Source: Pedobacter sp. FW305-3-2-15-E-R2A2 (lineage in GTDB: Bacteria > Bacteroidota > Bacteroidia > Sphingobacteriales > Sphingobacteriaceae). From it: 64,000 nucleotides of DNA. Of the stretch, positions 51,823 to 60,390 are shown in pieces (position 1 is the stretch's first letter; every line of letters begins with the position of its first letter). The notes under the pieces were generated by a model that was not told the origin of the DNA, did not search any database, and saw only the letters and a program-made list of their open reading frames with translations. The translations under genes and the position numbers were made by a program. The DNA is taken from contig NZ_CP151803.1 in the NCBI RefSeq assembly GCF_038446955.1, forward strand, positions 4,526,001-4,590,000. Reading direction: 5' to 3'.

Positions 51823-53724
51823 ATGATCAGGAATCTATTCCTATGCTTATTGACATTAACCAGTATACCTTGTTTTTCCCAGCTGGAATATGCAGCTGAT
51901 AAAGTCCCTTCCAGTCTGAGGAGCAGGGCCAATGCAGTGATCCGGGAAATGGAAACCACCGTAGATATGCGTGCAGCGGATCAGGTGATCATAAATGTTA
52001 AAAAGGTCGTTACCGTTTGGAATAAAAACGGCGATCCAAGAGCAGATCTGACCATTTATTACGATAAAAGCAGCAGCATTCAGCGCATCAGAGGCCAGGT
52101 ACTGGATGCCATTGGAAATGTAAATGCTAAATTTACACAGGGTGATTTTACGGACCACAGTGCCGTTAGCGATGGCAGTATGTTTATCGATTACCGCTTA
52201 AAGCATTTCTCGCCCATCGTTACCACCTACCCCTATACGGTGATTTATGAATATGAAATTAAAAACAAGCAGAACCTGATCATCCCCGACTGGTATGCCA
52301 ATCCTTATGCCGACCAATCCGTAGAAAAGAACAAGTATACCTTTGTCTCCAAACCAAATGATGAAATCAGGATCAGGGAATACAACTATAACGGTAAGCC
52401 CGAGGTCCTGAAAACAGAAAAAGCAACGAGTTATACCTGGCAGGTTAGCAATAAACCTGCTTTTAAAGCTGAGCCCTTTGCACCTGATCCGGACCTTTAC
52501 CAGACCTATGTAAAAGTTGCCGCCAGACAGTTTAGTTATTATGGCTATAAAGGAAGCTATCAGAATTGGGAAGAACTGGGCAAATGGGTATATAATGATT
52601 TGATCAAAAGCAGGCAAAACCTTCCGGAGCAAACCACTGCCGAAATTAGGGAACTCGTTAAAGGGATAGACAGTGATCGTGAGAAAGCAAAGAAAATCTA
52701 TGAATATATGCAGAAGAAAACCAGGTACATCAGTGTACAGATTGGAATCGGAGGCTTTCAGCCGATGCCCGCTGCAGAAGTTCAGCAACTCTCTTATGGA
52801 GATTGCAAAGCATTGGTTAACTATACCCAAAGTCTTTTAAAGGCCGCAGATATTCCATCTTTGTACTGTGTTGTAAATGCAGGAAGAAACAAAAAGAGCA
52901 TGGACCCCGACTTTGCCAGTATGGAACAAGGCAATCACATCATCCTGGCAGTTCCTCTGAAAACAGATACGGTATGGCTGGAATGCACCAGTTCCGATAG
53001 TCCTTTTGGTTTTCTTGGAGATTTCACCGACGACCGGACCGTCCTTGCCTGTACTCCTGAGGGAGGGAAATTATTAAAAACCCCTGCATTGAACAGTGAC
53101 ATGAATTTATTGGTCAGAAAGGCACAGCTGAACGTCGATGCCGAAGGAACAGTGACCGGAAAATTAAATACCAGCTTCAGCGGTGCTCAGTACGACAATT
53201 ATCAGAACATGCTGGCACAACCGCATGCCGAACAGCTGAAACTATTAAAAGACAAGTACGATATCGACAATATCAATTTCCACGATTTTAAACTTGTTCA
53301 GGACAAAGGTACCCCACCGCATACCCTGGAATCTGTTCAACTGGACATACAGAAATATGCGGCCAAAAGTAATGACCTTTTTTATCTGGAATTAAATGCA
53401 TTTAATAAGACCCGCAACGTTCCTGAAGTGAAGAACAGGACTTTACCTGTCTATATCAACAGGGGCTTTACAGATGAAGATGAGCTCCGTTATGAACTTC
53501 CTGAAGGTTTCAAAATGGAGGCCAAACCGGAGAATAAAAAGATCATCAGTCCTTTTGGCAGCTATAGTTCTGAGCTTAAAATTGAAGGAAAAACACTGAC
53601 TTATAAAAGAAAGTTTCACCTGAAGGATGGGAATTATCCCGCAGCACAATACCAGGAATTCAGCAATTTCATGGGCAATGTCAACATTGCAGACCATGAT
53701 AAAGTCGTGTATAAGCTAAACTAG
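51823..53724 (+). CDS. DUF3857/transglutaminase protein with intact catalytic Cys
   Basis: The 633-residue secreted protein (signal MIRNLFLCLLTLTSIPCFS) is a paralogue of its upstream neighbour. The transglutaminase-like core keeps LSYGDCKALVNY (C328), and the DUF3857 domain precedes it. The order DUF3857-transglutaminase is a frequent Bacteroidota arrangement of unknown substrate. Transcribed with the upstream gene. Its TAG stop overlaps the stop of the small minus-strand gene in the four bases CTAG. Confidence 0.85.
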   Translation: MIRNLFLCLLTLTSIPCFSQLEYAADKVPSSLRSRANAVIREMETTVDMRAADQVIINVKKVVTVWNKNGDPRADLTIYYDKSSSIQRIRGQVLDAIGNVNAKFTQGDFTDHSAVSDGSMFIDYRLKHFSPIVTTYPYTVIYEYEIKNKQNLIIPDWYANPYADQSVEKNKYTFVSKPNDEIRIREYNYNGKPEVLKTEKATSYTWQVSNKPAFKAEPFAPDPDLYQTYVKVAARQFSYYGYKGSYQNWEELGKWVYNDLIKSRQNLPEQTTAEIRELVKGIDSDREKAKKIYEYMQKKTRYISVQIGIGGFQPMPAAEVQQLSYGDCKALVNYTQSLLKAADIPSLYCVVNAGRNKKSMDPDFASMEQGNHIILAVPLKTDTVWLECTSSDSPFGFLGDFTDDRTVLACTPEGGKLLKTPALNSDMNLLVRKAQLNVDAEGTVTGKLNTSFSGAQYDNYQNMLAQPHAEQLKLLKDKYDIDNINFHDFKLVQDKGTPPHTLESVQLDIQKYAAKSNDLFYLELNAFNKTRNVPEVKNRTLPVYINRGFTDEDELRYELPEGFKMEAKPENKKIISPFGSYSSELKIEGKTLTYKRKFHLKDGNYPAAQYQEFSNFMGNVNIADHDKVVYKLN

Positions 53725-53843
53725 CTAAGGATCAGGATGCCTAGTCCGATGCCGATGATCATGATCAGGTACATCAGGATTTCGGTCGTTGCAAACTTCT
53801 TATATTTTGTCCAGAAGGAATCTTCTTGTTTTGGTGCTGACAT
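53721..53843 (-). CDS. Small membrane protein, 40 aa
   Basis: Not long enough for routine ORF lists. The protein MSAPKQEDSFWTKYKKFATTE is followed by a helix (ILMYLIMIIGIGLGILILS). It starts 3 bp after the NlpC/P60 stop, so it is the third gene of the mutS-NlpC operon. Its TAG stop shares CTAG with the opposite gene's stop. Similar 40-residue single-helix proteins are common in this group; function unknown. Confidence 0.6.
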   Translation of the reverse strand: MSAPKQEDSFWTKYKKFATTEILMYLIMIIGIGLGILILS

Positions 53844-53846
53844 ATC

Positions 53847-54368
53847 TTAGTTTTTTATAGAACCTGCTTTCACCATTGTTCTTTGGTAAGCAGGTAAGCT
53901 CAGGTCATCTACCACCACACCACGTGTAGTGGATGCATGAACAAAGTAATTGTTATTGAGGTAAATCCCTACATGATCTACCGCGCCACCGCCAAAAGAG
54001 AAAAAGATCAGGTCTCCTTCTTTAAGCTGGCTAATGCTCTTGGTCCTGATCACCGTTGCCTGGTCACTGGACCTTCTTGGCAGCTCATTTCCGTAGATGT
54101 TCTTTTGCAATAAGAAGGCGAAACCCGAGCAATCAATCCCCCGTTTGTCCAGGCCACCTAAACGGTACCTCACCCCTGTCCAGTCGTTGATGAAACGGTA
54201 CAAAGGTTTACTCTTCAGGTTTGACATCGCCGTCGCTGTCCTTGCCGCAGTAGAAGTGCTGACTGTTTTCTTTCTGGAGCTACAAGCCACCAGTACCATC
54301 AGCACCATTAAAAAAAGTAACGATTTAAATCTTCCTTTGAGAACGGTGTGATTGGCTTTCTTCCTCAT
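53847..54368 (-). CDS. NlpC/P60 family peptidoglycan endopeptidase lipoprotein
   Basis: The 173-residue protein has a lipobox in LVACSS (C29). The catalytic residues are C80 (GIDCSGFAF), H132 (AVDHVGIYL) and H144 (YFVHAST). It probably cuts peptide stems of peptidoglycan in the periplasm. Its ATG overlaps the mutS stop by one base (TAATG). The small membrane protein follows after 3 bp. Confidence 0.9.
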   Translation of the reverse strand: MRKKANHTVLKGRFKSLLFLMVLMVLVACSSRKKTVSTSTAARTATAMSNLKSKPLYRFINDWTGVRYRLGGLDKRGIDCSGFAFLLQKNIYGNELPRRSSDQATVIRTKSISQLKEGDLIFFSFGGGAVDHVGIYLNNNYFVHASTTRGVVVDDLSLPAYQRTMVKAGSIKN

Positions 54369-56977
54369 TATTCTTTGATTATCCTTTGTATTTCATCCAG
54401 TTTAAGCAAAGCTTCAACCGGGGTCAATACGTTTACATCCAGGTTATTCAGGGTATCCCTTATTTTCAACAATACCGGATCATCTATTGCAAACATGTGC
54501 AATTGATAAGCCTGGTTCTGTACTTTTTTAATGCTGTCTTTGATGCTTTGACCTTCGGTCCTGTCGATCTCCAGTTTCTTAAGGATCTCATTCGCCCTGT
54601 TGATCAGCTTAGGCGGCATTCCGGCCATCTTGGCCACATGAATACCGAAACTATGCTCACTACCACCAGGAACCAGTTTTCTAAGAAAAATCACCTTATT
54701 GCCTACCTCTTTAATCGAAACATTAAAGTTCTTAATGCGGCTCATGGTATTGGCCAGTTCATTCAACTCATGGTAATGTGTCGCGAAAAGTGTTTTTGGC
54801 TTTGCCGTAGGATGGGTATGCAGGAATTCTGCAATCGCCCAGGCAATGGAAATCCCATCATAGGTACTCGTTCCACGGCCAATCTCATCCAATAGAATCA
54901 AACTATTGTCGGAAATATTATTCAGGATACTCGCCGTTTCATTCATCTCCACCATGAATGTACTCTCTCCTGAAGAAAGGTTATCCGAGGCACCCACACG
55001 CGTGAAGATCTTATCCACCAGGCCGAGCGTTGCTGCTTTTGCAGGAACGAAACAACCCATTTGTGCCATCAGCACAATCAATCCTGTTTGTCTCAGAATT
55101 GCCGACTTACCCGACATATTGGGTCCGGTAATGATGATGATCTGCTGGGTTTCATTGTCCAGAAACACATCATTCGTAATGTATTCTTCCCCTACCGGTA
55201 ATCTTTTTTCTATTACAGGATGTCTTCCACCTTTGATGTCCAGATTTTTGGTCTTATTCACCACCGGTTTCACATAGTGATTTTTAACCGCCAGTTGTGC
55301 AAAACACAACAAGACATCCAGCTGTGCAATAGAGAAAGCATTCAGTTGAATTTGTTTGATATAAGCGCTCACCAGGGCCATCAGCTCTCCATACAGGCGG
55401 ATCTCGATCTGCATGATCTTTTCTTCCGCACCCAGGATCTGCTCTTCATATTCCTTTAGCTCAGGCGTGATGTAACGCTCCGCACTCACCAGGGTTTGCT
55501 TCCTGATCCAGTCGGCAGGCACTTTATCTTTATGTGTATGCGTCACTTCCAGGTAATATCCGAAGACATTATTGAAAGCTACTTTAAGAGAAGGAATGCC
55601 GGTAATGGCAGCTTCTCTTTTTTGAATTTCTATTAAATAGTCTTTTCCACCGAAGGAGATTTTGCGGAGGCGGTCCAACTCTTCATTGATGCCATCGGCG
55701 ATCACATTTCCTTTGATCAGCAATGCCGGAGGATCCTGTTGCAATTCCCTTTCCAGCTTTTCGCGGATGCTTAAGCAAGGGTCCAGCTGATCGGCAAGTG
55801 CCATTAAGAAAGGATTATTCGAGGCCGTCGCAATTTCCTTTACCGACTCGATATGATACAAGGCCTTTTTAAGCTGACACAATTCTCTTGGTCCCACTTT
55901 CAACAAACCTACTTTAGAGATCAGGCGTTCCAGATCACCGATCTGTTTGATGTGGTTTAAGAACTCTTCCACCAATGCCTCATCTTTTACCAGGAACTCT
56001 ACCATCCCAAGGCGCTCCTGAATCGGCTTCAGCTCTTTCAGTGGCATGATGATCCAGCGGTGCAGCAAGCGTGCGCCCATTGGCGTTGAAGTATGGTCAA
56101 GCACCTGAAACAGCGTTACCGCATTGTCGTTGGCAGAGCTCACCAGCTCCAGGTTACGGATCGTAAAACGATCCAGCCACATGTATTTATCTTCCTCTAA
56201 ACGGGAAATCGAAGTAATGTGTTTTAAATTGCGGTGTTCTGTTTCATTCAGGTAATGAAGCACGACCCCTGCGGCGATGATCCCGATCTGAAGTTTATCT
56301 ACCCCAAAACCTTTTAAAGAGTTCACTTCAAAATGTTTCGTCAGCGTTTCCGTCGCATAATCAGTGGTAAATGCCCAATCATCCAGATGAAACGTATAAA
56401 ATTTATCGCCGAAAAGCTCCAGGAATTCCTTCCTTTTACTCTTTTGAAAAACCACTTCATTCGGTTTAAAACCCTGCAAAAGTTTGTCGATATATTCTGC
56501 ATTTCCCTGAGCTACATAAAACTCGCCTGTAGAAATATCGAGGAAGGAAACGCCCATTCCTGCTTTATCAAAATAGACGGAAGCCAGGTAGTTGTTCGAC
56601 TTCTGGCTCAGGATGTTATCATTATAAGCAACACCTGGGGTAACCAATTCAGTCACACCACGTTTTACAATTGTTTTGGTTGTTTTAGGGTCTTCCAGCT
56701 GGTCACAGATCGCAACCCTTTGTCCGGCGCGAACCAGTTTCGACAAGTAATTGTCTAAAGAATGATGAGGAAATCCTGCCAGTTCAATATGTCCTCCAGG
56801 ACCATTTCCCCTTCTTGTCAATACAATTCCCAGAATCTGAGAAGTCTTTACCGCATCTTCACCAAATGTTTCATAGAAGTCGCCCACTCTGAACAATAGT
56901 AATGCACCCGGGTACTTTGCTTTAATCGCGTTGTACTGTTGCATTAAAGGTGTTTCTTTAGTCTTATCTTTAGCCAA
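54368..56977 (-). CDS. mutS: DNA mismatch repair protein MutS
   Basis: A protein of about 869 residues that binds mismatches and starts repair with MutL. It has the mismatch-binding motif RVGDFYETFGEDA, Walker A TGPNMSGKSAILRQ, and ILLDEIGRGTSTYDG. The frame extends with ATG at 57013, but family members begin at (M)AKDKTKETPLMQQYNAI, encoded here from a TTG at 56977. I prefer that start; the ATG would add 12 residues. Full length, no truncation. Confidence 0.94.
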   Translation of the reverse strand: MAKDKTKETPLMQQYNAIKAKYPGALLLFRVGDFYETFGEDAVKTSQILGIVLTRRGNGPGGHIELAGFPHHSLDNYLSKLVRAGQRVAICDQLEDPKTTKTIVKRGVTELVTPGVAYNDNILSQKSNNYLASVYFDKAGMGVSFLDISTGEFYVAQGNAEYIDKLLQGFKPNEVVFQKSKRKEFLELFGDKFYTFHLDDWAFTTDYATETLTKHFEVNSLKGFGVDKLQIGIIAAGVVLHYLNETEHRNLKHITSISRLEEDKYMWLDRFTIRNLELVSSANDNAVTLFQVLDHTSTPMGARLLHRWIIMPLKELKPIQERLGMVEFLVKDEALVEEFLNHIKQIGDLERLISKVGLLKVGPRELCQLKKALYHIESVKEIATASNNPFLMALADQLDPCLSIREKLERELQQDPPALLIKGNVIADGINEELDRLRKISFGGKDYLIEIQKREAAITGIPSLKVAFNNVFGYYLEVTHTHKDKVPADWIRKQTLVSAERYITPELKEYEEQILGAEEKIMQIEIRLYGELMALVSAYIKQIQLNAFSIAQLDVLLCFAQLAVKNHYVKPVVNKTKNLDIKGGRHPVIEKRLPVGEEYITNDVFLDNETQQIIIITGPNMSGKSAILRQTGLIVLMAQMGCFVPAKAATLGLVDKIFTRVGASDNLSSGESTFMVEMNETASILNNISDNSLILLDEIGRGTSTYDGISIAWAIAEFLHTHPTAKPKTLFATHYHELNELANTMSRIKNFNVSIKEVGNKVIFLRKLVPGGSEHSFGIHVAKMAGMPPKLINRANEILKKLEIDRTEGQSIKDSIKKVQNQAYQLHMFAIDDPVLLKIRDTLNNLDVNVLTPVEALLKLDEIQRIIKE

Positions 56978-57058
56978 AATGTATTTTAATTTACAAAACC
57001 GTAAAGATAGCATCTGAATGCATAATCCATACGGTTTGTGGAAAATTTTAATAAAAAC

Positions 57059-57784
57059 CTATAACTGTTCAATATAGGATAAGAACAGGCTTAAAGCTTC
57101 GCGCTTTTTATCCGTCAGTTCAAAATCCAGTTTATGCATCAGGTAGTCGTCCAGGTCAAAATTTGCGATTACCGGCAATTCTTTCAGTAACTCCTGACGA
57201 TGGGAAAGGCCAAAAGCCAATGCCGCGTTAAATTCTGCGATAAATGTTTCAGGAATTGTTTTGTTCGCTACCCATGCGGCATATACAAAAGGCAATCCGG
57301 TAAATTTCATCCACTCCTCTCCCATATCATAGGCATAAGGGTAGTCCGATTTTTTACCAAAAGTGCGGTCGCCAATCAGGACCATTGCATCTGTTTCTGC
57401 TTCCGGATCGGTCGTATACGTCACTTCCTGTTTCCAGTGAAATTTCAACAAGACCTTTGCCAGGTTATTGGAAGTCCGGGAATGGCTGTCGAGCCTTACC
57501 GTCCTGATTTCCCCGAAAGGAACTTTGCTAAAAACAAACACAGAATTTACGGCGCCTACTGAACCGATGCAATAATCAGCAACGATGTTTGCATTCGGCA
57601 CCATTGGAATGGCGGCGACAGGAATCAGGCCGATATCCACCTGGTTATTGATCAATTTTGCCGCGCAATCTGTAGGGATATCTAAACTTAAATCTATTTT
57701 AGTCAGCAGTTCCGAATGTTCAATTCCATAGATAAAAGGCTTGGTATTGGTATAGGAAACTGCAGAAATTTTAATCTTACTCAA
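57059..57784 (-). CDS. mqnA: Chorismate dehydratase MqnA (menaquinone, futalosine pathway)
   Basis: The 241-residue protein matches the periplasmic-binding-like fold of MqnA: ISAVSYTNTKPFIYGIE at the N-terminus, PVAAIPMVPNANIVADYCIGS, and RTSNNLAKVLLKFHW. It makes 3-enolpyruvoylbenzoate from chorismate, the first futalosine-pathway step. It lies 6 bp downstream of the phosphatase gene, with mqnE upstream. Confidence 0.9.
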   Translation of the reverse strand: MSKIKISAVSYTNTKPFIYGIEHSELLTKIDLSLDIPTDCAAKLINNQVDIGLIPVAAIPMVPNANIVADYCIGSVGAVNSVFVFSKVPFGEIRTVRLDSHSRTSNNLAKVLLKFHWKQEVTYTTDPEAETDAMVLIGDRTFGKKSDYPYAYDMGEEWMKFTGLPFVYAAWVANKTIPETFIAEFNAALAFGLSHRQELLKELPVIANFDLDDYLMHKLDFELTDKKREALSLFLSYIEQL

Positions 57785-57790
57785 AGGGAA

Positions 57791-58402
57791 CTATTTTAAA
57801 TGATCCGTATTGTTAAACTCGGTGATCACATACTGATCTCCGGTCATTTCAACTTTATAAAGGGTGGTATTCAGGTGAGGAAACTCTGTCATTTCACTCA
57901 ATGGCCTTCCCGTTAATAAACACAGGAATAAGCGCATTGCACGCCCATGCATACAGATTAAAAGGGTTTTTTCATTTTCAGCGCTCCTGATCACTTCCAA
58001 AGCCTGTTTCTGACGGATAATCACATCCGCCGGACTCTCGCCCCCTTCAAAGCGGGCATCATAATCTCCCGACGTCCATTTCTCCATAATGCTTTTAAAA
58101 GCGATCATGGCATTTTCATCGTTTGGCTGCCCTTCCCAGGTACCCCAGGCCAGCTCATCCAGGCCCGACAACTGTGTCCATGGTAATCCGGCATCAATAA
58201 AGCCTTTTACCGTTTGGTGGGTTCTTTTGAGTTCAGAAGTATAAACCTTATCGAAGGCTACGTCTTTATATTTCGCATAAAATGCTTCGGCTTGTGCCCT
58301 TCCTGTATCGTTCAGATCGCTGTTGATCCCTCTTCCCTGCACAATACCTTGTTTGTTTAGTTCGGTTTCACCATGTCTGATGATGTATAGTTCTTTATCC
58401 AT
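57791..58402 (-). CDS. Histidine phosphatase family protein
   Basis: The 203-residue protein carries the phosphoglycerate-mutase-like LYIIRHGETELNKQG motif and a later conserved His in ICMHGRAMRLF. It is coupled to mqnE (TAATG overlap) and to mqnA (6 bp), so it may serve the menaquinone pathway, but its substrate is unknown. Confidence 0.87.
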   Translation of the reverse strand: MDKELYIIRHGETELNKQGIVQGRGINSDLNDTGRAQAEAFYAKYKDVAFDKVYTSELKRTHQTVKGFIDAGLPWTQLSGLDELAWGTWEGQPNDENAMIAFKSIMEKWTSGDYDARFEGGESPADVIIRQKQALEVIRSAENEKTLLICMHGRAMRLFLCLLTGRPLSEMTEFPHLNTTLYKVEMTGDQYVITEFNNTDHLK

Positions 58403-59595
58403 TAATTGATGACCGGCAATTTATAATATTGTGGTTTTGCTGCTCCTTCGAATACGAAATCCGTATAATCGGTAACCACGTTGTAAAGTGTATCTCTTTC
58501 TATTGGTTTACGGTTCACCTGTTTGATCAGGTTCACCAGTTCCTCCGTATTCATTGCAGGATGTTGTTCTTCAGCACCGGCCATAGAATAGATTTTGGTG
58601 GTATCGTCTAAAGTACCATCAATATCATCTACACCAAAGTTTAAAGAAAGTTGTGCAGTTTGTCTGCTGATCATCGCCCAATAGGCTTTGATATGGTCGA
58701 AATTGTCCAGATAAATCCGGGCAATCGCATAATTTCTTAAATCCTCGATTACAGAAACTTCCGGCACATGGTCCATCTGGTTGTTTTGGTTTCTGAACTT
58801 CAGCGGGATAAAGGCCTGAAAACCGCCTGATTTGTCCTGTTGCTGGCGCAGTCTTTCCATATGATCTACCCGGTGCCAGAATTGTTCGATATGACCATAT
58901 AACATCGTCGCATTGGTTTTCATGCCCAGCTTATGTGCCTGTTCATGAATGTCCAGCCATTGTTCTGCATTACATTTATCGTGTGCAATCTTTTCCCTTA
59001 CTTCCGGGTGGAAGATTTCTGCACCACCTCCCGGCATCGAATCCAGACCGGCTTCCTGCAGGTATTTCATCCCTTCATAATGCGTCAGTTTTGCCTTTTT
59101 GAAGATATAGTAATACTCTACCGGTGTCAGTGCTTTGATGTGTAAATCCGGACGATGTGCTTTTGCACGTCTGAAGAAATCGCTGTAAAAATCAAGGTTT
59201 TGCTTAGGGACTACACCTCCGGTGATGTGAACCTCGGTAACCGGTTCATTATCGTACTTTTTAAGCACATCCATCATTCCGTCTACGCTCATTTCCCATC
59301 CTTCCTCACGCTGTTTAATCAGTCGGGAGTAAGAACAGAACTTACAGTCGTACACACAAACGTTGGTCGGCTCAATATGAAAATTGCGGTTGAAATAGGT
59401 TTTATCACCATGTTTTTGCTCCCTGATGTAGTTCGCTAAAACTCCCAGGTAGCCCAGTTCGGCATGTTCATAAAGGTAAACCCCTTCATCGAAGGTGATC
59501 CTTTCCTGGTTCTGAACTTTATTGGCAATGGCTTTAAGATCTGCAGACAGATTCGTGTCGTTTAAAAGTAAAGCCAGCTTTGAATTAGCATCCAT
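58402..59595 (-). CDS. mqnE: Aminodeoxyfutalosine synthase MqnE (radical SAM)
   Basis: The open frame starts at 59619, but ATG 59595 (MDANSKLALLL) fits better and gives 397 residues. The radical SAM cluster is CVYDCKFC (C80, C84, C87), with HITGGVVPKQNLDFY and AEIFHPEVREKI typical of MqnE. It joins 3-enolpyruvoylbenzoate with an S-adenosylmethionine-derived radical to give aminodeoxyfutalosine. First gene of the mqnE-phosphatase-mqnA run. Confidence 0.92.
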   Translation of the reverse strand: MDANSKLALLLNDTNLSADLKAIANKVQNQERITFDEGVYLYEHAELGYLGVLANYIREQKHGDKTYFNRNFHIEPTNVCVYDCKFCSYSRLIKQREEGWEMSVDGMMDVLKKYDNEPVTEVHITGGVVPKQNLDFYSDFFRRAKAHRPDLHIKALTPVEYYYIFKKAKLTHYEGMKYLQEAGLDSMPGGGAEIFHPEVREKIAHDKCNAEQWLDIHEQAHKLGMKTNATMLYGHIEQFWHRVDHMERLRQQQDKSGGFQAFIPLKFRNQNNQMDHVPEVSVIEDLRNYAIARIYLDNFDHIKAYWAMISRQTAQLSLNFGVDDIDGTLDDTTKIYSMAGAEEQHPAMNTEELVNLIKQVNRKPIERDTLYNVVTDYTDFVFEGAAKPQYYKLPVIN

Positions 59596-59781
59596 GTAGT
59601 ATGATATAATGATGAACAAAAGTAGTATAAAATCAGCAGATACCCGTCTTTTTAACAGGTTTTAGCTGTCAGCATTGTGTAAAAGAGCATTAGCATAAAA
59701 AATGAAGCCTTGTGATAAAGGAATTTAAATTTTGACTATTTTTAGTGTACGCCATATGTATGGTCCTTTATAAGATACGCC

Positions 59782-60390
59782 ATGGAAAAATACGACCCTA
59801 GAGTAGATGCTTATATTGAGCAGGCTGCGGCCTTTGCCCAACCGATTTTAAAACACATCCGGAAGCTCGTTCATCTGGCCTGTCCGGAATTGATAGAAAC
59901 CATGAAATGGAGTTTTCCTCATTTTGACTATAAGGGAACCGTCTGTAGCATGGCTGCTTTCAAGAGCCATTGTGCTTTTGGTTTCTGGAAAAGCAAACTC
60001 CTTCCCGATCCGCATCACCTGTTGAGCGACGACAAAGAGCAGGCTATGGGACAGTTGGGCCGCATTACTTCTATCGCAGACCTGCCCGAAGAAAGCATTT
60101 TCATCACCTATGTCCAAAATGCCGTCATCCTGAATAAGGAAGGGATTAAGCTGGAGAAAAAACCTGCCGCAGCAAAAATAGAACTCGTGATTCCGGATTA
60201 TTTTGCCAGAAGTCTGGCAGAAGCTCCTGCAGCACAGGAACATTTTGACAAGTTTAGCTATTCTCAAAAAAAGGAATATCTGGAATGGGTTGTCGAAGCA
60301 AAAACAGAAGAAACAAGACAAAAAAGGCTCGCTACAGCCCTGGAATGGATTGCCGAAGGGAAGTCCAGAAATTGGAAATACCAACGTTAG
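59782..60390 (+). CDS. YdeI/OmpD-associated family protein (DUF1801 plus OmdA)
   Basis: The 202-residue protein has an N-terminal DUF1801 domain (ACPELIETMKWSFPHFDY) and a C-terminal OmdA-like helical segment (FSYSQKKEYLEWVVEAKTEE). Length and order match the family. Its role in other bacteria is not well defined. It is convergent with the S41 peptidase gene, overlapping by 4 bp. Confidence 0.83.
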   Translation: MEKYDPRVDAYIEQAAAFAQPILKHIRKLVHLACPELIETMKWSFPHFDYKGTVCSMAAFKSHCAFGFWKSKLLPDPHHLLSDDKEQAMGQLGRITSIADLPEESIFITYVQNAVILNKEGIKLEKKPAAAKIELVIPDYFARSLAEAPAAQEHFDKFSYSQKKEYLEWVVEAKTEETRQKRLATALEWIAEGKSRNWKYQR

